A stretch of DNA of 43,473 nt, taken from assembly GCA_017518225.1 (NCBI GenBank), contig JAFWVV010000080.1, positions 1-43,473 of the forward strand, read 5' to 3'. Both the position numbers and the translations under genes were made by a program. The DNA comes from Oscillospiraceae bacterium. GTDB lineage: Bacteria > Bacillota > Clostridia > Oscillospirales > Oscillospiraceae. This document shows positions 1-6,488 of the stretch, piece after piece. Within the stretch, counting starts at the first letter, position 1. Every line of letters begins with the position of its first letter. Below the pieces are notes generated by a model that was not told the origin of the DNA, did no database searches, and saw only the letters and a list, made by a program, of their open reading frames with translations.

Positions 1-1
1 A

Positions 2-136
2 GAGAACGGTGTGGACACGATCTATCTGTCGACTGCACCTGAGAACGAGGTCGGATTGCACGTGTACCATAAGGCGGGCTTTAAGGAAACAGGAGAGATA
101 GAAGACGGAGAAGCTATTTTTGTTTTAAAACTCTAA
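2..136 (+). CDS. GNAT N-acetyltransferase, C-terminal end (partial)
   Basis: The reading frame is open from the first bases of the window to a TAA at 134-136, giving 44 residues. The pattern Leu-Ser-Thr...Asn-Glu-Val-Gly...Tyr-His-Lys-Ala-Gly-Phe-Lys is the usual last strand-helix-strand of a GNAT acetyltransferase, where the YxKxGF segment closes the acetyl-CoA pocket. The start and most of the domain lie outside the window, so the acceptor substrate cannot be told. No terminator is obvious right after the stop. Confidence 0.7.
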   Translation, partial: ENGVDTIYLSTAPENEVGLHVYHKAGFKETGEIEDGEAIFVLKL

Positions 137-161
137 ATTCCTGTTTATCGAGCCGTTCAGC

Positions 162-184
162 ATGTACCTTTTACGCGCCCTTTC
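162..184 (+). repeat. Short direct repeat, copy A
   Basis: This 23-base unit has the core GTACCTTTTACGCG followed by CTTTC. Near copies lie at 194-217 and at 1148-1173. Two copies stand before and one after the nucleoside phosphorylase gene. The function is unknown. Confidence 0.55.
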
Positions 185-193
185 TATGGTTTG

Positions 194-217
194 GTACACT
201 TTTACGCGCTCTTTCAC
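194..217 (+). repeat. Short direct repeat, copy B
   Basis: This copy has the core GTACACTTTTACGCG and then CTCTTTCACA. It differs from copy A by an inserted A and one base in the spacer. It lies 32 bases after copy A. Confidence 0.55.
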
Positions 218-263
218 ATCAAAGAAACCTCTTTTGTCTACCACGACAAGAGAGATTTTTTTG

Positions 264-292
264 TTGTTTCGTGAGGTTGACTATGATATAAT
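264..292 (+). promoter_or_regulatory. Putative sigma-A promoter of the nucleoside phosphorylase
   Basis: A -35 like TTGTTT (264-269) is followed after 17 bases by a perfect -10 TATAAT (287-292), about 60 bases before the start codon. The -10 is strong and the -35 moderate. Confidence 0.55.
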
Positions 293-351
293 CATTTCAA
301 CCAATCGAATGTTTGCCGCCATTCCGCTGACAAAAGAGTAAGGAGCTTGCC

Positions 352-1119
352 ATGATAACAGATTCATTTGACAATAAATCCCCTGCCAAAATCAACGTCA
401 AGAAGAATGAGAATGCCGTTCAGGCGGACGCAGTCATCTTCACGTTCTCTCATGAGATTGAGAAGCACGTGGTTTCTTCCTATGACTGCGAGAAGGTGGG
501 AGAATACCGTATGGCCTGCGGGCAGACTTCCGTGTATCTGCTCAAATACCATGGGAAGAGATTCGGCTTCTTCAGGACCTGGGTGGGGGCGCCTGCCTGT
601 GTGGCTCCGATCGAAGAATTATCAACTGTCCTGGACACGGATAAGATCATCCATTTCGGCGGAGCAGGATGTCTGAACAAGGAGATCGCAAGAGGCAAGG
701 TCATGATCCCGACGGAAGCCTATCGGGATGAAGGGACTTCCTATCACTATGCGCCGGCGACAGACTATATCCGGATCAAAAACTGCGGCATTGTAAAAGC
801 CTTCATGGAAGAAAACAAAATACCCTACGTGATGGGCAGGACCTGGACTACGGACGCCATCTACAGAGAGACCGTCAACAATTTCGAAAAACACAAGGCT
901 GACGGCTGCATATCCGTGGAGATGGAGGGAGCTGCCGTGCAGGCCGTCTGTGATTTTCGCGGCCTGGAAGCGTATATGTTCTTCACGAGCGGAGATCTGC
1001 TGGACGCGCCGGAATGGACAATGAGAAGAGAAGCGGGGCAGATCAAACACACGCAGCATGATCCCGGGCATTTTGACATCGCGCTTGCGCTCGCCGAATA
1101 TGTGGTGAATCGGCAGTAA
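352..1119 (+). CDS. Nucleoside phosphorylase (uridine/purine phosphorylase superfamily)
   Basis: A 255-residue protein of the PNP/UDP phosphorylase family, which splits a nucleoside with phosphate into base and (deoxy)ribose-1-phosphate in cytoplasmic nucleoside salvage. Family marks are a Gly-Gly-Ala-Gly-Cys-Leu-Asn loop near residues 103-109 (phosphate and ribose binding), the segment Ser-Val-Glu-Met-Glu-Gly-Ala-Ala near residues 190-197 (the Met-Glu that binds ribose), and Thr-Ser-Gly-Asp-Leu near 213-217, where an Asp commonly contacts the base. The length is normal. The start is set by AAGGAG six bases upstream. It is a single-gene unit with its own promoter and a strong terminator behind it. 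The base specificity cannot be read from sequence. Short repeats flank the unit on both sides. Confidence 0.85.
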   Translation: MITDSFDNKSPAKINVKKNENAVQADAVIFTFSHEIEKHVVSSYDCEKVGEYRMACGQTSVYLLKYHGKRFGFFRTWVGAPACVAPIEELSTVLDTDKIIHFGGAGCLNKEIARGKVMIPTEAYRDEGTSYHYAPATDYIRIKNCGIVKAFMEENKIPYVMGRTWTTDAIYRETVNNFEKHKADGCISVEMEGAAVQAVCDFRGLEAYMFFTSGDLLDAPEWTMRREAGQIKHTQHDPGHFDIALALAEYVVNRQ

Positions 1120-1147
1120 CATGTTCCGGGCCGCCGGAGTATTCGGC

Positions 1148-1173
1148 ATGTACCTTTTACGCGTTCTTTCACA
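1148..1173 (+). repeat. Short direct repeat, copy C
   Basis: This copy has GTACCTTTTACGCG and then TTCTTTCACA. It matches copy A over its first half and copy B over its second half. It sits just before the terminator of the phosphorylase gene. Confidence 0.55.
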
Positions 1174-1214
1174 AAAAGCATACCGCCTGCCAAAAGGCCG
1201 GCGGTATGCTTTTT
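1173..1214 (+). terminator. Rho-independent terminator after the phosphorylase
   Basis: A perfect 15-bp inverted repeat (AAAAAGCATACCGCC at 1173-1187 and its complement at 1200-1214) with a 12-base loop ends in five T. Because it starts with five A, it can act in both directions. Confidence 0.85.
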
Positions 1215-1227
1215 GCATTCAAGGGAC

Positions 1228-1256
1228 TTGACAGGCGCGGGCGCGTCCGATAAACT
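1228..1256 (+). promoter_or_regulatory. Consensus promoter of the 100-residue orphan gene
   Basis: TTGACA (1228-1233), a 17-base GC-rich spacer and TAAACT (1251-1256), placed 40 bases before the start codon. Confidence 0.7.
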
Positions 1257-1296
1257 GAAGCGCAGAAGACGACGATGATTTTCCGGAGGAAACGCG

Positions 1297-1599
1297 ATGA
1301 CGATCATTTACGACGAGGCGCTGCGCGAGTATATGGCGAAAAAGGGCTTGAGGACGATCGCCGTCGAGGTGATCAGCACACAAAACTCCGATCTGGACGT
1401 GACGGAGCTGTATGTGCATCTGATCCCGGAAAAGCGCGCGGCCTATTTTAAGGAGAAAAAGCACTTTCGCGCCGTGCAGGGCGAGCTCGGCGAGCTGCTG
1501 CTGCCGCCCTACCATCTGGAATACGACGAGACGATCCGCTTCTTTTTGAAAAAGCTTTTGTTTTTCCGCAGTGTCGGCTACGAAGGCATACGGCTCTGA
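1297..1599 (+). CDS. Conserved-looking hypothetical protein, 100 residues
   Basis: I do not recognise this protein with certainty. It is preceded by a consensus promoter and a clean GGAGG ribosome binding site six to eight bases before the ATG, so it is very likely expressed. The opening (Tyr-Asp-Glu-Ala-Leu-Arg-Glu-Tyr-Met-Ala-Lys-Lys-Gly) followed by a hydrophobic strand recalls the start of small HesB/IscA-like folds. It has no cysteine at all, so it is not a classical iron-sulfur carrier. It is soluble, with no signal peptide or membrane segment. It stands alone between two hairpins and has no operon partners. The resemblance to the HesB fold is a weak inference. Confidence 0.7.
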   Translation: MTIIYDEALREYMAKKGLRTIAVEVISTQNSDLDVTELYVHLIPEKRAAYFKEKKHFRAVQGELGELLLPPYHLEYDETIRFFLKKLLFFRSVGYEGIRL

Positions 1600-1600
1600 T

Positions 1601-1657
1601 ACAGCAAGAAGCACCCCGCTTTTCGCGTTCGGCGAAAGCGGGGTGCTTCTTGCTGTC
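1601..1657 (+). terminator. Long hairpin after the orphan gene
   Basis: A 25-26 bp stem with a single bulge starts two bases after the TGA stop and encloses a short loop near 1627-1632. There is no clean run of T behind it, so termination is likely but weaker than for the other hairpins of the window. Confidence 0.55.
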
Positions 1658-1728
1658 AAAATCATGCCCTGCGCGGGTGGGAGCATCCTACCAACTGTAA
1701 GGAAATGTTTATGGATGCAAAGGAGGAT

Positions 1729-2533
1729 AGACCAAATCCCCACCGTCCATTTAGGCGTAGCTGCTTTTCAGATGGAGAAGCGAGGAATACGCACCGAGCG
1801 CGGCAACCTAAACCGTGAAATCGAAGTCACAAATCAGCGTTTGCGACAGCTTAAAGCGCGTATATCCAAGCTGCAAATCTGGCTGAAAGAAGAAGCCGCC
1901 AACACCGAACCGCCCACCCCCTTGCAGATGTGATACGGGGTGTTTTGTCAAAGCGTGAGCAGAGCGGAATACAGAGCCGATACACCACTATCCACAATCT
2001 GAAAGCGGCGGCGAATATGCTGATGTTTTACAGACAAACAACATTAGACAAACGACATTAAAGATATGGCGGGACTGGAAGAAAAGGTTGAGGATATGTA
2101 CGGCAAGCAGCGCGGCATTGCGAAAAAGGTGAAACCCATTGACAGGCGATTGAAAACCCTTGACGAGCATATTTTAAATGCCGAGAAGTATTTTCAGTAC
2201 CGCGATATTTACAGGAAATACAAACAGCAGAAGCCGAAAAAGCAGGCGGCATTTTACGAAAAACACCGCATGGAGCTGACCCACTACGAAGCCGCAGAAC
2301 GCTATCTGAACGCCGTAATGAACGGCAAGACTGGCATTCCATTAAAGGCATGGAAAGCGGAGCGCGACAAGCTGAACGGCGAAAAGAAACAGCTAACCCA
2401 ACAGTATTACACGCTGAAAGATGAGGTCAAGGAAGTTGAGCAAATCCGTAGGAATGTTCATAGTATCTTGAGGGAAGAAAAGTCAGAGAACAGCCGACAC
2501 GAAAGCATGAGATTGAACGATGAAAAAGAAGAA
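1729..2533 (+). pseudogene. MobA/MobL relaxase remnant (truncated, frameshifted)
   Basis: This is the debris of a plasmid or integrative-element mobilization gene. The first piece reads Ile-Pro-Thr-Val-His-Leu-Gly-Val-Ala-Ala...Met-Glu-Lys-Arg-Gly-Ile, the region that in MobA/MobL relaxases follows the nicking domain. The catalytic N-terminal part is missing. The frame shifts by one near 1925, continues through about 2035, and returns by 2066 after a 15-base near-duplication (ACAAACAACATTAG and ACAAACGACATTA). It then runs as a charged coiled-coil typical of relaxase C-termini up to 2533, where the MITE-like element begins. No start codon or ribosome binding site remains. The neighbours show no other transfer genes. 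Confidence 0.75.
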
Positions 2534-2673
2534 GGGCGTGTTGCAAAATGCGCTTTTGGGGCTAAAGTCACAAAAGAATATCTCAATATAGTTACTGGGA
2601 ACCGCCGATTTTGGCGGTTCCCAGTAACTTTTCTCGCAAATCCTTTTTTAAAATTTATATTTTGCAACACGCC
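2534..2673. mobile_element. MITE-like element, copy 1
   Basis: A non-coding element of about 136-140 bp ends in 15-bp terminal inverted repeats (GGCGTGTTGCAAAAT on the left, exact complement on the right, 2659-2673). It contains a perfect 16-bp internal hairpin (arms 2591-2606 and 2613-2628, loop GATTTT) followed by TTTTC. A second copy at 43338 matches at 135 of 136 positions. It cuts the relaxase remnant. No clear target-site duplication is visible. The outer flanks AAGAA and TTCTT extend the inverted repeat in this copy only. No transposase is encoded, so mobility would depend on an enzyme elsewhere. Confidence 0.75.
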
Positions 2674-2749
2674 GTTCTTGTTTTGCAGTTGATTTAGCTT
2701 GACTAATATCGATTTGTAATTATGCTTGTTGATTGATATTGCTCCCAGC

Positions 2750-2781
2750 TAAAATGGCTTATTTACTATGGTTTAAGCCAT
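2750..2781 (-). terminator. Probable terminator of the minus-strand GNAT gene
   Basis: An 8-bp inverted repeat (ATGGCTTA and TAAGCCAT on the minus strand) with a 12-base loop overlaps the stop codon and is followed by TTTTAG on the minus strand. Confidence 0.5.
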
Positions 2782-3357
2782 GTTCTTGTATTCCATGGTA
2801 TATAGCGTTACTCCATGCCCGACCTGTTTTTCCGCAACTTTTTTCATGCCGCAGCGTTCGTATTTTGCGACCTTTTCCGGGCTGTCCGTGTCAAGTATGC
2901 ACGGACAGTTTCTTTTGTCAGCTTCCTGGAACGCCGGTTCAAGTATTTTTTTCATGTATCCCTGCCCCTGATACTGTCGAAGGACAACTATCATGGAAAC
3001 GGCTATGTAGTCGTCGGCATCTTTATAAAGCTTGACATACTGCTCGTTGGACGAAGCCGCAATTTTCAAAAGCGAACGAAGCTTTACCGTTTTGATCATT
3101 CGAAGAACCATTCGAAGCTTGATACTTGCCGGCATCTTTATCTTTTTATCCCAATAAGCAAGAAACCCCTCATAATTGTCACTTAGGGCGTAGAGCGTTC
3201 CCATTCGATAATATCCCTCGATGATGGCAACAAAAGCATTAACAATATCCTCTTTCGGAACCGTTTCGGCAATACCCGGTGAAGCAGCAAAGGCTTCTCC
3301 GATGAGTCTTCCATACTGTTCTATTTGATTCTGGGACCAATTATTTACGTGGATCAT
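2773..3357 (-). CDS. GNAT family N-acetyltransferase
   Basis: A 194-residue cytoplasmic protein. The acetyl-CoA binding region is seen as a Val-Val-Leu-Arg-Gln-Tyr-Gln-Gly-Gln-Gly-Tyr-Met segment near residues 123-134, which is the R/Q-x-x-G-x-G/A motif A of GNAT enzymes. The end carries the expected Lys-Tyr-Glu-Arg-Cys-Gly-Met-Lys-Lys motif. The basic helical stretch near residues 70-100 is unusual and may recognise the acceptor, which is unknown. The ribosome binding site is weak. Base composition is more AT-rich than the core genes to its right, fitting its place beside mobilization debris. It has no operon partner. Confidence 0.8.
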   Translation of the reverse strand: MIHVNNWSQNQIEQYGRLIGEAFAASPGIAETVPKEDIVNAFVAIIEGYYRMGTLYALSDNYEGFLAYWDKKIKMPASIKLRMVLRMIKTVKLRSLLKIAASSNEQYVKLYKDADDYIAVSMIVVLRQYQGQGYMKKILEPAFQEADKRNCPCILDTDSPEKVAKYERCGMKKVAEKQVGHGVTLYTMEYKNMA

Positions 3358-3504
3358 TTTGTCACATCCATAGACGCAGATTATAGAATCAGTTTAACAC
3401 AAAAATATGAACAATTCTACCACACAAACAATCGACGAAAACCATCAATAAATCAGAAAAAGCACTTGACAAAACGCTTCATGCGCGCGGGGCGGGTGCG
3501 AGGC

Positions 3505-4116
3505 TCAGCCGTTCAGGCGCTTTTCATAGGCGCCGTCGGCTGCGGCGGTATAGCCCATCTTTTTGAGATAGGGCAGGTGCGCGCTCTCCGCGTCGGCATA
3601 GCGCAGCACGGAAAGCCCCTCGGCGGCCAAATGTTCGTGCAGATAGCGGCCGACGGAGCTGTCGCGGTAGGCCGGGGTGCTGTAGTCGAGGGCGATATCC
3701 AACACGCCGTCCGCTTCCGCACCAAGCAGCAGTCCCGCCGCCTCGTCGCCGTGACAGACGACAAAGGCGCGGTTGAGCGCGGCGGCATCCCGGCGGCGCG
3801 TCGGGAAAAAGGCGGCGATATCCGCCTGATGCGCGTCCAGAAAGGCGCGCACAAAGCCCTCGTCCGGCTGCAGGCGCAGCAGACGGTAGTTCGGCGCCTT
3901 GTTGCGCAGCTTCCAAAGATAGTAGAGGTTGATCAGCACGAGGCAGACGTTCATCAGCGCGGTGGGGTAGGAGCGGATGATCAGCGCGTAGACGGCAAAA
4001 ATCAAGCTGCCGACGGCGTTGACGACGCGCAGCTTGACCACGGAGGCCATCAGAAATGAGACCAGCACCAGCGCCGAGCCGACGTAGCCGATAATTTCAA
4101 TCACAGTATTGTTCAT
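3505..4116 (-). CDS. YgjV-like membrane protein with GNAT-like C-terminal domain
   Basis: A 203-residue protein. Residues 1-72 hold three hydrophobic segments (about 5-25, 27-47 and 50-69) with the Gly-Tyr-Val-Gly-Ser and Tyr-Pro-Thr-Ala-Leu-Met-Asn pattern of the YgjV inner-membrane family. Residues 78-203 form a soluble domain that ends in Tyr-Leu-Lys-Lys-Met-Gly-Tyr, like the last element of an acetyltransferase, although the acetyl-CoA loop is not a textbook match. The start at 4116 is preferred over longer in-frame options because AGGAAG lies just upstream and the upstream translation is the complement of another gene. It is transcribed away from the flavodoxin-fold gene. The function is unknown. 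Confidence 0.7.
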   Translation of the reverse strand: MNNTVIEIIGYVGSALVLVSFLMASVVKLRVVNAVGSLIFAVYALIIRSYPTALMNVCLVLINLYYLWKLRNKAPNYRLLRLQPDEGFVRAFLDAHQADIAAFFPTRRRDAAALNRAFVVCHGDEAAGLLLGAEADGVLDIALDYSTPAYRDSSVGRYLHEHLAAEGLSVLRYADAESAHLPYLKKMGYTAAADGAYEKRLNG

Positions 4117-4189
4117 GTTCGTTCTTCCTTTCTCGTTCGATGTCACCCTATTATACATGCAAGCGCGCTGTTTGTCTACCGTTTGACGC

Positions 4190-4218
4190 TTGCGCCGCGC
4201 GGGGAAATTTGATACAAT
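4190..4218 (+). promoter_or_regulatory. Putative promoter of the flavodoxin-fold oxidoreductase
   Basis: TTGCGC (4190-4195), 17 bases, TACAAT (4213-4218), 30 bases before the ATG. Confidence 0.5.
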
Positions 4219-4248
4219 TTGAGTAAACAAAAGGAAAGGGTGTTGCTT

Positions 4249-4878
4249 ATGACATATCAAGTGTTGCTGCTCAACGGCAGTCCGCGGAAAAACGGCTGCA
4301 CCGCCCGCGCGCTGGAGGAGATGGCCGTCACGCTTCGCGCCGAGGGCCTTGAGGCGGAGATCGTCCACGTCGGCGCGGAGGCGATCCGCGGCTGCGTCAG
4401 CTGCGGCTTCTGCCGCCAGCACGGGCGCTGCGTCGTGGATGACGGTGTGAACACGCTGGCAGAGCGTTTCGAGAAGGCCGACGGTCTGGTGATCGGCAGC
4501 CCCGTGTACTACGGTTCGCCCAACGGCGGCTTTCTGGCCTTTATGGACAGGCTCTTTTACAGCACACACTTTTCCAAGCACATGAAGGTCGGCGCTTCGG
4601 TGGTCAGCTGCCGCCGCGGCGGAAACAGCGCGTCCTTTGACGTGCTGAACAAGTATTTTACGATCTCCGGCATGCCCGTAGCCTCCAGCACCTACTGGAA
4701 TCAGGTACACGGCTTTTCCGCTGCGGACGTGGAAAAGGATCTCGAGGGTCTGCAGACGATGCGAAATCTCGCGCGCAACATGGCCTTTTTGATCAAGGCG
4801 ATCCGCGCGCAGGAGGACAAGACCGGTCTGCCTCCGGTCGAGAACGGGAGCTTCACGAGCTTTCCCGACGGAAAATAA
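4249..4878 (+). CDS. Flavodoxin-fold NAD(P)H-dependent FMN reductase, iron-sulfur flavoprotein type
   Basis: A 209-residue cytoplasmic flavoprotein. The FMN phosphate loop is Leu-Asn-Gly-Ser-Pro-Arg-Lys-Asn-Gly-Cys-Thr near residues 7-17. The compact cluster Cys-Val-Ser-Cys-Gly-Phe-Cys (about 48-54) followed by a Cys near 60 resembles the cysteine motif that binds a 4Fe-4S cluster in iron-sulfur flavoproteins. The Gly-Ser-Pro-Val-Tyr-Tyr-Gly-Ser loop (about 84-91) covers the isoalloxazine ring. The likely role is electron transfer or quinone or drug reduction; the partner is unknown. ATG 4249 is chosen over the upstream TTG because AGGAAAGGG precedes it. It converges on the methyltransferase, with a shared terminator between them. 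Confidence 0.8.
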   Translation: MTYQVLLLNGSPRKNGCTARALEEMAVTLRAEGLEAEIVHVGAEAIRGCVSCGFCRQHGRCVVDDGVNTLAERFEKADGLVIGSPVYYGSPNGGFLAFMDRLFYSTHFSKHMKVGASVVSCRRGGNSASFDVLNKYFTISGMPVASSTYWNQVHGFSAADVEKDLEGLQTMRNLARNMAFLIKAIRAQEDKTGLPPVENGSFTSFPDGK

Positions 4879-4896
4879 AAACAATGAAAAAAGAAG

Positions 4897-4930
4897 CGCG
4901 AACGCAGATGAAAAATGCGTTCGCGTTTTC
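4897..4930. terminator. Bidirectional terminator
   Basis: CGCGAACGCA (4897-4906) pairs with TGCGTTCGCG (4916-4925), with A-rich sequence on the left and TTTT on the right. It serves the two converging genes. Confidence 0.8.
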
Positions 4931-4934
4931 TATT

Positions 4935-5714
4935 CTATTTTGTCCACCAGAGCCAAAGCACAGTGGTCAGCACCTCATCATGGACAAAGCCGTCAGTCTG
5001 GACTTCGGCTTCGGCGGCTCGGACAAGCGCATCGCGCATCTCCGGCCGAAGCAGAGCATCTGCGGCGCTGCGGCGCAGCAGATAGTCCGCCATTTCCTCC
5101 GGCGTCCGAAGGTCGCACCATGGATAGTCCACGATCTGCGTCCGGGGCAGATATCCGGCGGCGCGGACAGCCTCCGTCAGCGCTTCGCAGTCGCCGGCGG
5201 GATCGCCGAAGGGCGCGGCGCTGCGGCCGCAAACGGTCTCAAGGATGCGGTCGCGTAAAGGCTGGCGCCAGGAGGCAAAGCGGGAGACAAAGCAGCCGCG
5301 GCCGCTGAGCGCAGTCATTTTTCGCACATCGTCCAGACCGGAGACGGCGGGGGACATGGTGGAGATCACCAGCTCATAGCGCTCGGTAAAGAGCGGCTCG
5401 TCGCCGCGCAGCGCGGAGAAATCGCAGCAGAGCGTTTGCCAAGGCGTCTTGTAGTGCGCCATGTTCTTCTCGGCATGGCGGAGCATGTCTTCGGAAATAT
5501 CCAGCAGCGTTACGGCATGACCGGCCTCGGCCAGCATCGCGCCGTATTTGCCGACGCCGCAGCCGAGATCCAGCACCCGGTCGCCCGGGCACAGCAGCCC
5601 GGCTTCCCGCCAGAAGGCGAGCACGGCGCGGTTATAGTCGCTCTGCCCCAGCTTGAATACACGCTGGTAGTCGTCGGCAGAGCTGTTCCATTGTTTTACA
5701 GCTTCGCTTTCCAT
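4935..5714 (-). CDS. Class I SAM-dependent methyltransferase
   Basis: A 259-residue protein. Motif I, Val-Leu-Asp-Leu-Gly-Cys-Gly-Val-Gly-Lys-Tyr-Gly (about residues 47-58), binds S-adenosylmethionine. Leu-Leu-Asp-Ile-Ser-Glu-Asp-Met-Leu (about 70-78) is the acidic motif II. The opening Trp-Asn-Ser-Ser-Ala-Asp-Asp-Tyr is typical of Methyltransf_11/25 proteins. It is the last gene of a four-gene minus-strand operon, 9 bases after the ABC ATPase, which suggests that its substrate is tied to the imported chelate or metal. The substrate itself cannot be inferred. Confidence 0.85.
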   Translation of the reverse strand: MESEAVKQWNSSADDYQRVFKLGQSDYNRAVLAFWREAGLLCPGDRVLDLGCGVGKYGAMLAEAGHAVTLLDISEDMLRHAEKNMAHYKTPWQTLCCDFSALRGDEPLFTERYELVISTMSPAVSGLDDVRKMTALSGRGCFVSRFASWRQPLRDRILETVCGRSAAPFGDPAGDCEALTEAVRAAGYLPRTQIVDYPWCDLRTPEEMADYLLRRSAADALLRPEMRDALVRAAEAEVQTDGFVHDEVLTTVLWLWWTK

Positions 5715-5723
5715 ATGGCCTCC

Positions 5724-6488
5724 TCAATGAACGTCGGGAAAAGGCACGAGAATCGGGATCCCGCGGTGTTCGAGCAGATGGACGTGCATGTGGTAAACCG
5801 CCTCGATGTTCTCCGGCGTCATGCACTCGGCGCCGCCGGAAGCGTAGACCGAGGCGTCCTTCAAAAGCAAAAAGCGGTCGCAGTAGCGGACGGCGAGGTT
5901 CAGGTCATGCAGCACGGTGATGACGCTGATTTTTTGCTCGCGGGCGATATCCCGCACGAGCTGCATCACCTCATGCTGATTGCGTGGGTCGAGATTGCTG
6001 GTCGGCTCATCGAGCAGCAGTACGCGCGGCTCCTGCGCCAGCGCGCGGGCAAGCAGCACCTTCTGCGCCTCGCCCCCGGAAAGCTGCGACAGGCGGCGCA
6101 GCATGAGCTTTTGAAGCTCCAGCCGTTCCAGCAACGACATGACGAGCTCCCGGTCGCGATCCGAGACGTCCCAGCGGATATAGGGACGGCGCCCTAAAAG
6201 TACCGTGTCAAACACGGTCAGATCGGAAGAACGGGCATTTTGAGCTACATAGGCGATCTTGCGCGCCAACTCGCCGCCGGAGAGGGAGAACACGTCCTGC
6301 CCGTCGACCAGCACGCTGCCCTGCTTGGGACGCAGAATGCGGTCGATACACTTTAAGAGCGTGCTTTTTCCGGCGCCGTTGTTGCCGAGAATCGCGCCGC
6401 ACTGCTTATCGTCGAGCGTAAAGCTGACGCCGGACAGAACGGGCGCGTCGGCGGTATAGGAAAAGTGAATATCACGAAGTTCAATCAC
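5724..6488 (-). CDS. FecE/BtuD-type ABC transporter ATP-binding protein
   Basis: The ATPase subunit of an importer for iron-siderophore, heme or corrinoid. Walker A is Gly-Asn-Asn-Gly-Ala-Gly-Lys-Ser-Thr (about residues 35-43). The signature Leu-Ser-Gly-Gly-Glu (about 136-140), Walker B Val-Leu-Leu-Leu-Asp-Glu-Pro (about 156-162) and the H-loop His (about 194) are all present. The start is taken as GTG 6488, which leaves six bases after the GGGAGGG site; GTG 6494 would touch that site. It overlaps the permease stop by 8 bases, so translation is coupled. The length of 254 residues is standard. Confidence 0.9.
   Translation of the reverse strand: MIELRDIHFSYTADAPVLSGVSFTLDDKQCGAILGNNGAGKSTLLKCIDRILRPKQGSVLVDGQDVFSLSGGELARKIAYVAQNARSSDLTVFDTVLLGRRPYIRWDVSDRDRELVMSLLERLELQKLMLRRLSQLSGGEAQKVLLARALAQEPRVLLLDEPTSNLDPRNQHEVMQLVRDIAREQKISVITVLHDLNLAVRYCDRFLLLKDASVYASGGAECMTPENIEAVYHMHVHLLEHRGIPILVPFPDVH

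Noticed and set aside
1597..1657. A selenocysteine codon (TGA 1597-1599) with the following hairpin as a SECIS element.
   Set aside because: The hairpin is a nearly perfect 25-bp stem like a terminator, without the short stem and apical loop of a bacterial SECIS, and the frame beyond the TGA runs into unrelated relaxase debris.
3465..3504. A promoter starting at TTGACA near 3465.
   Set aside because: No -10 at a proper distance, and the strand points into the end of a minus-strand gene.
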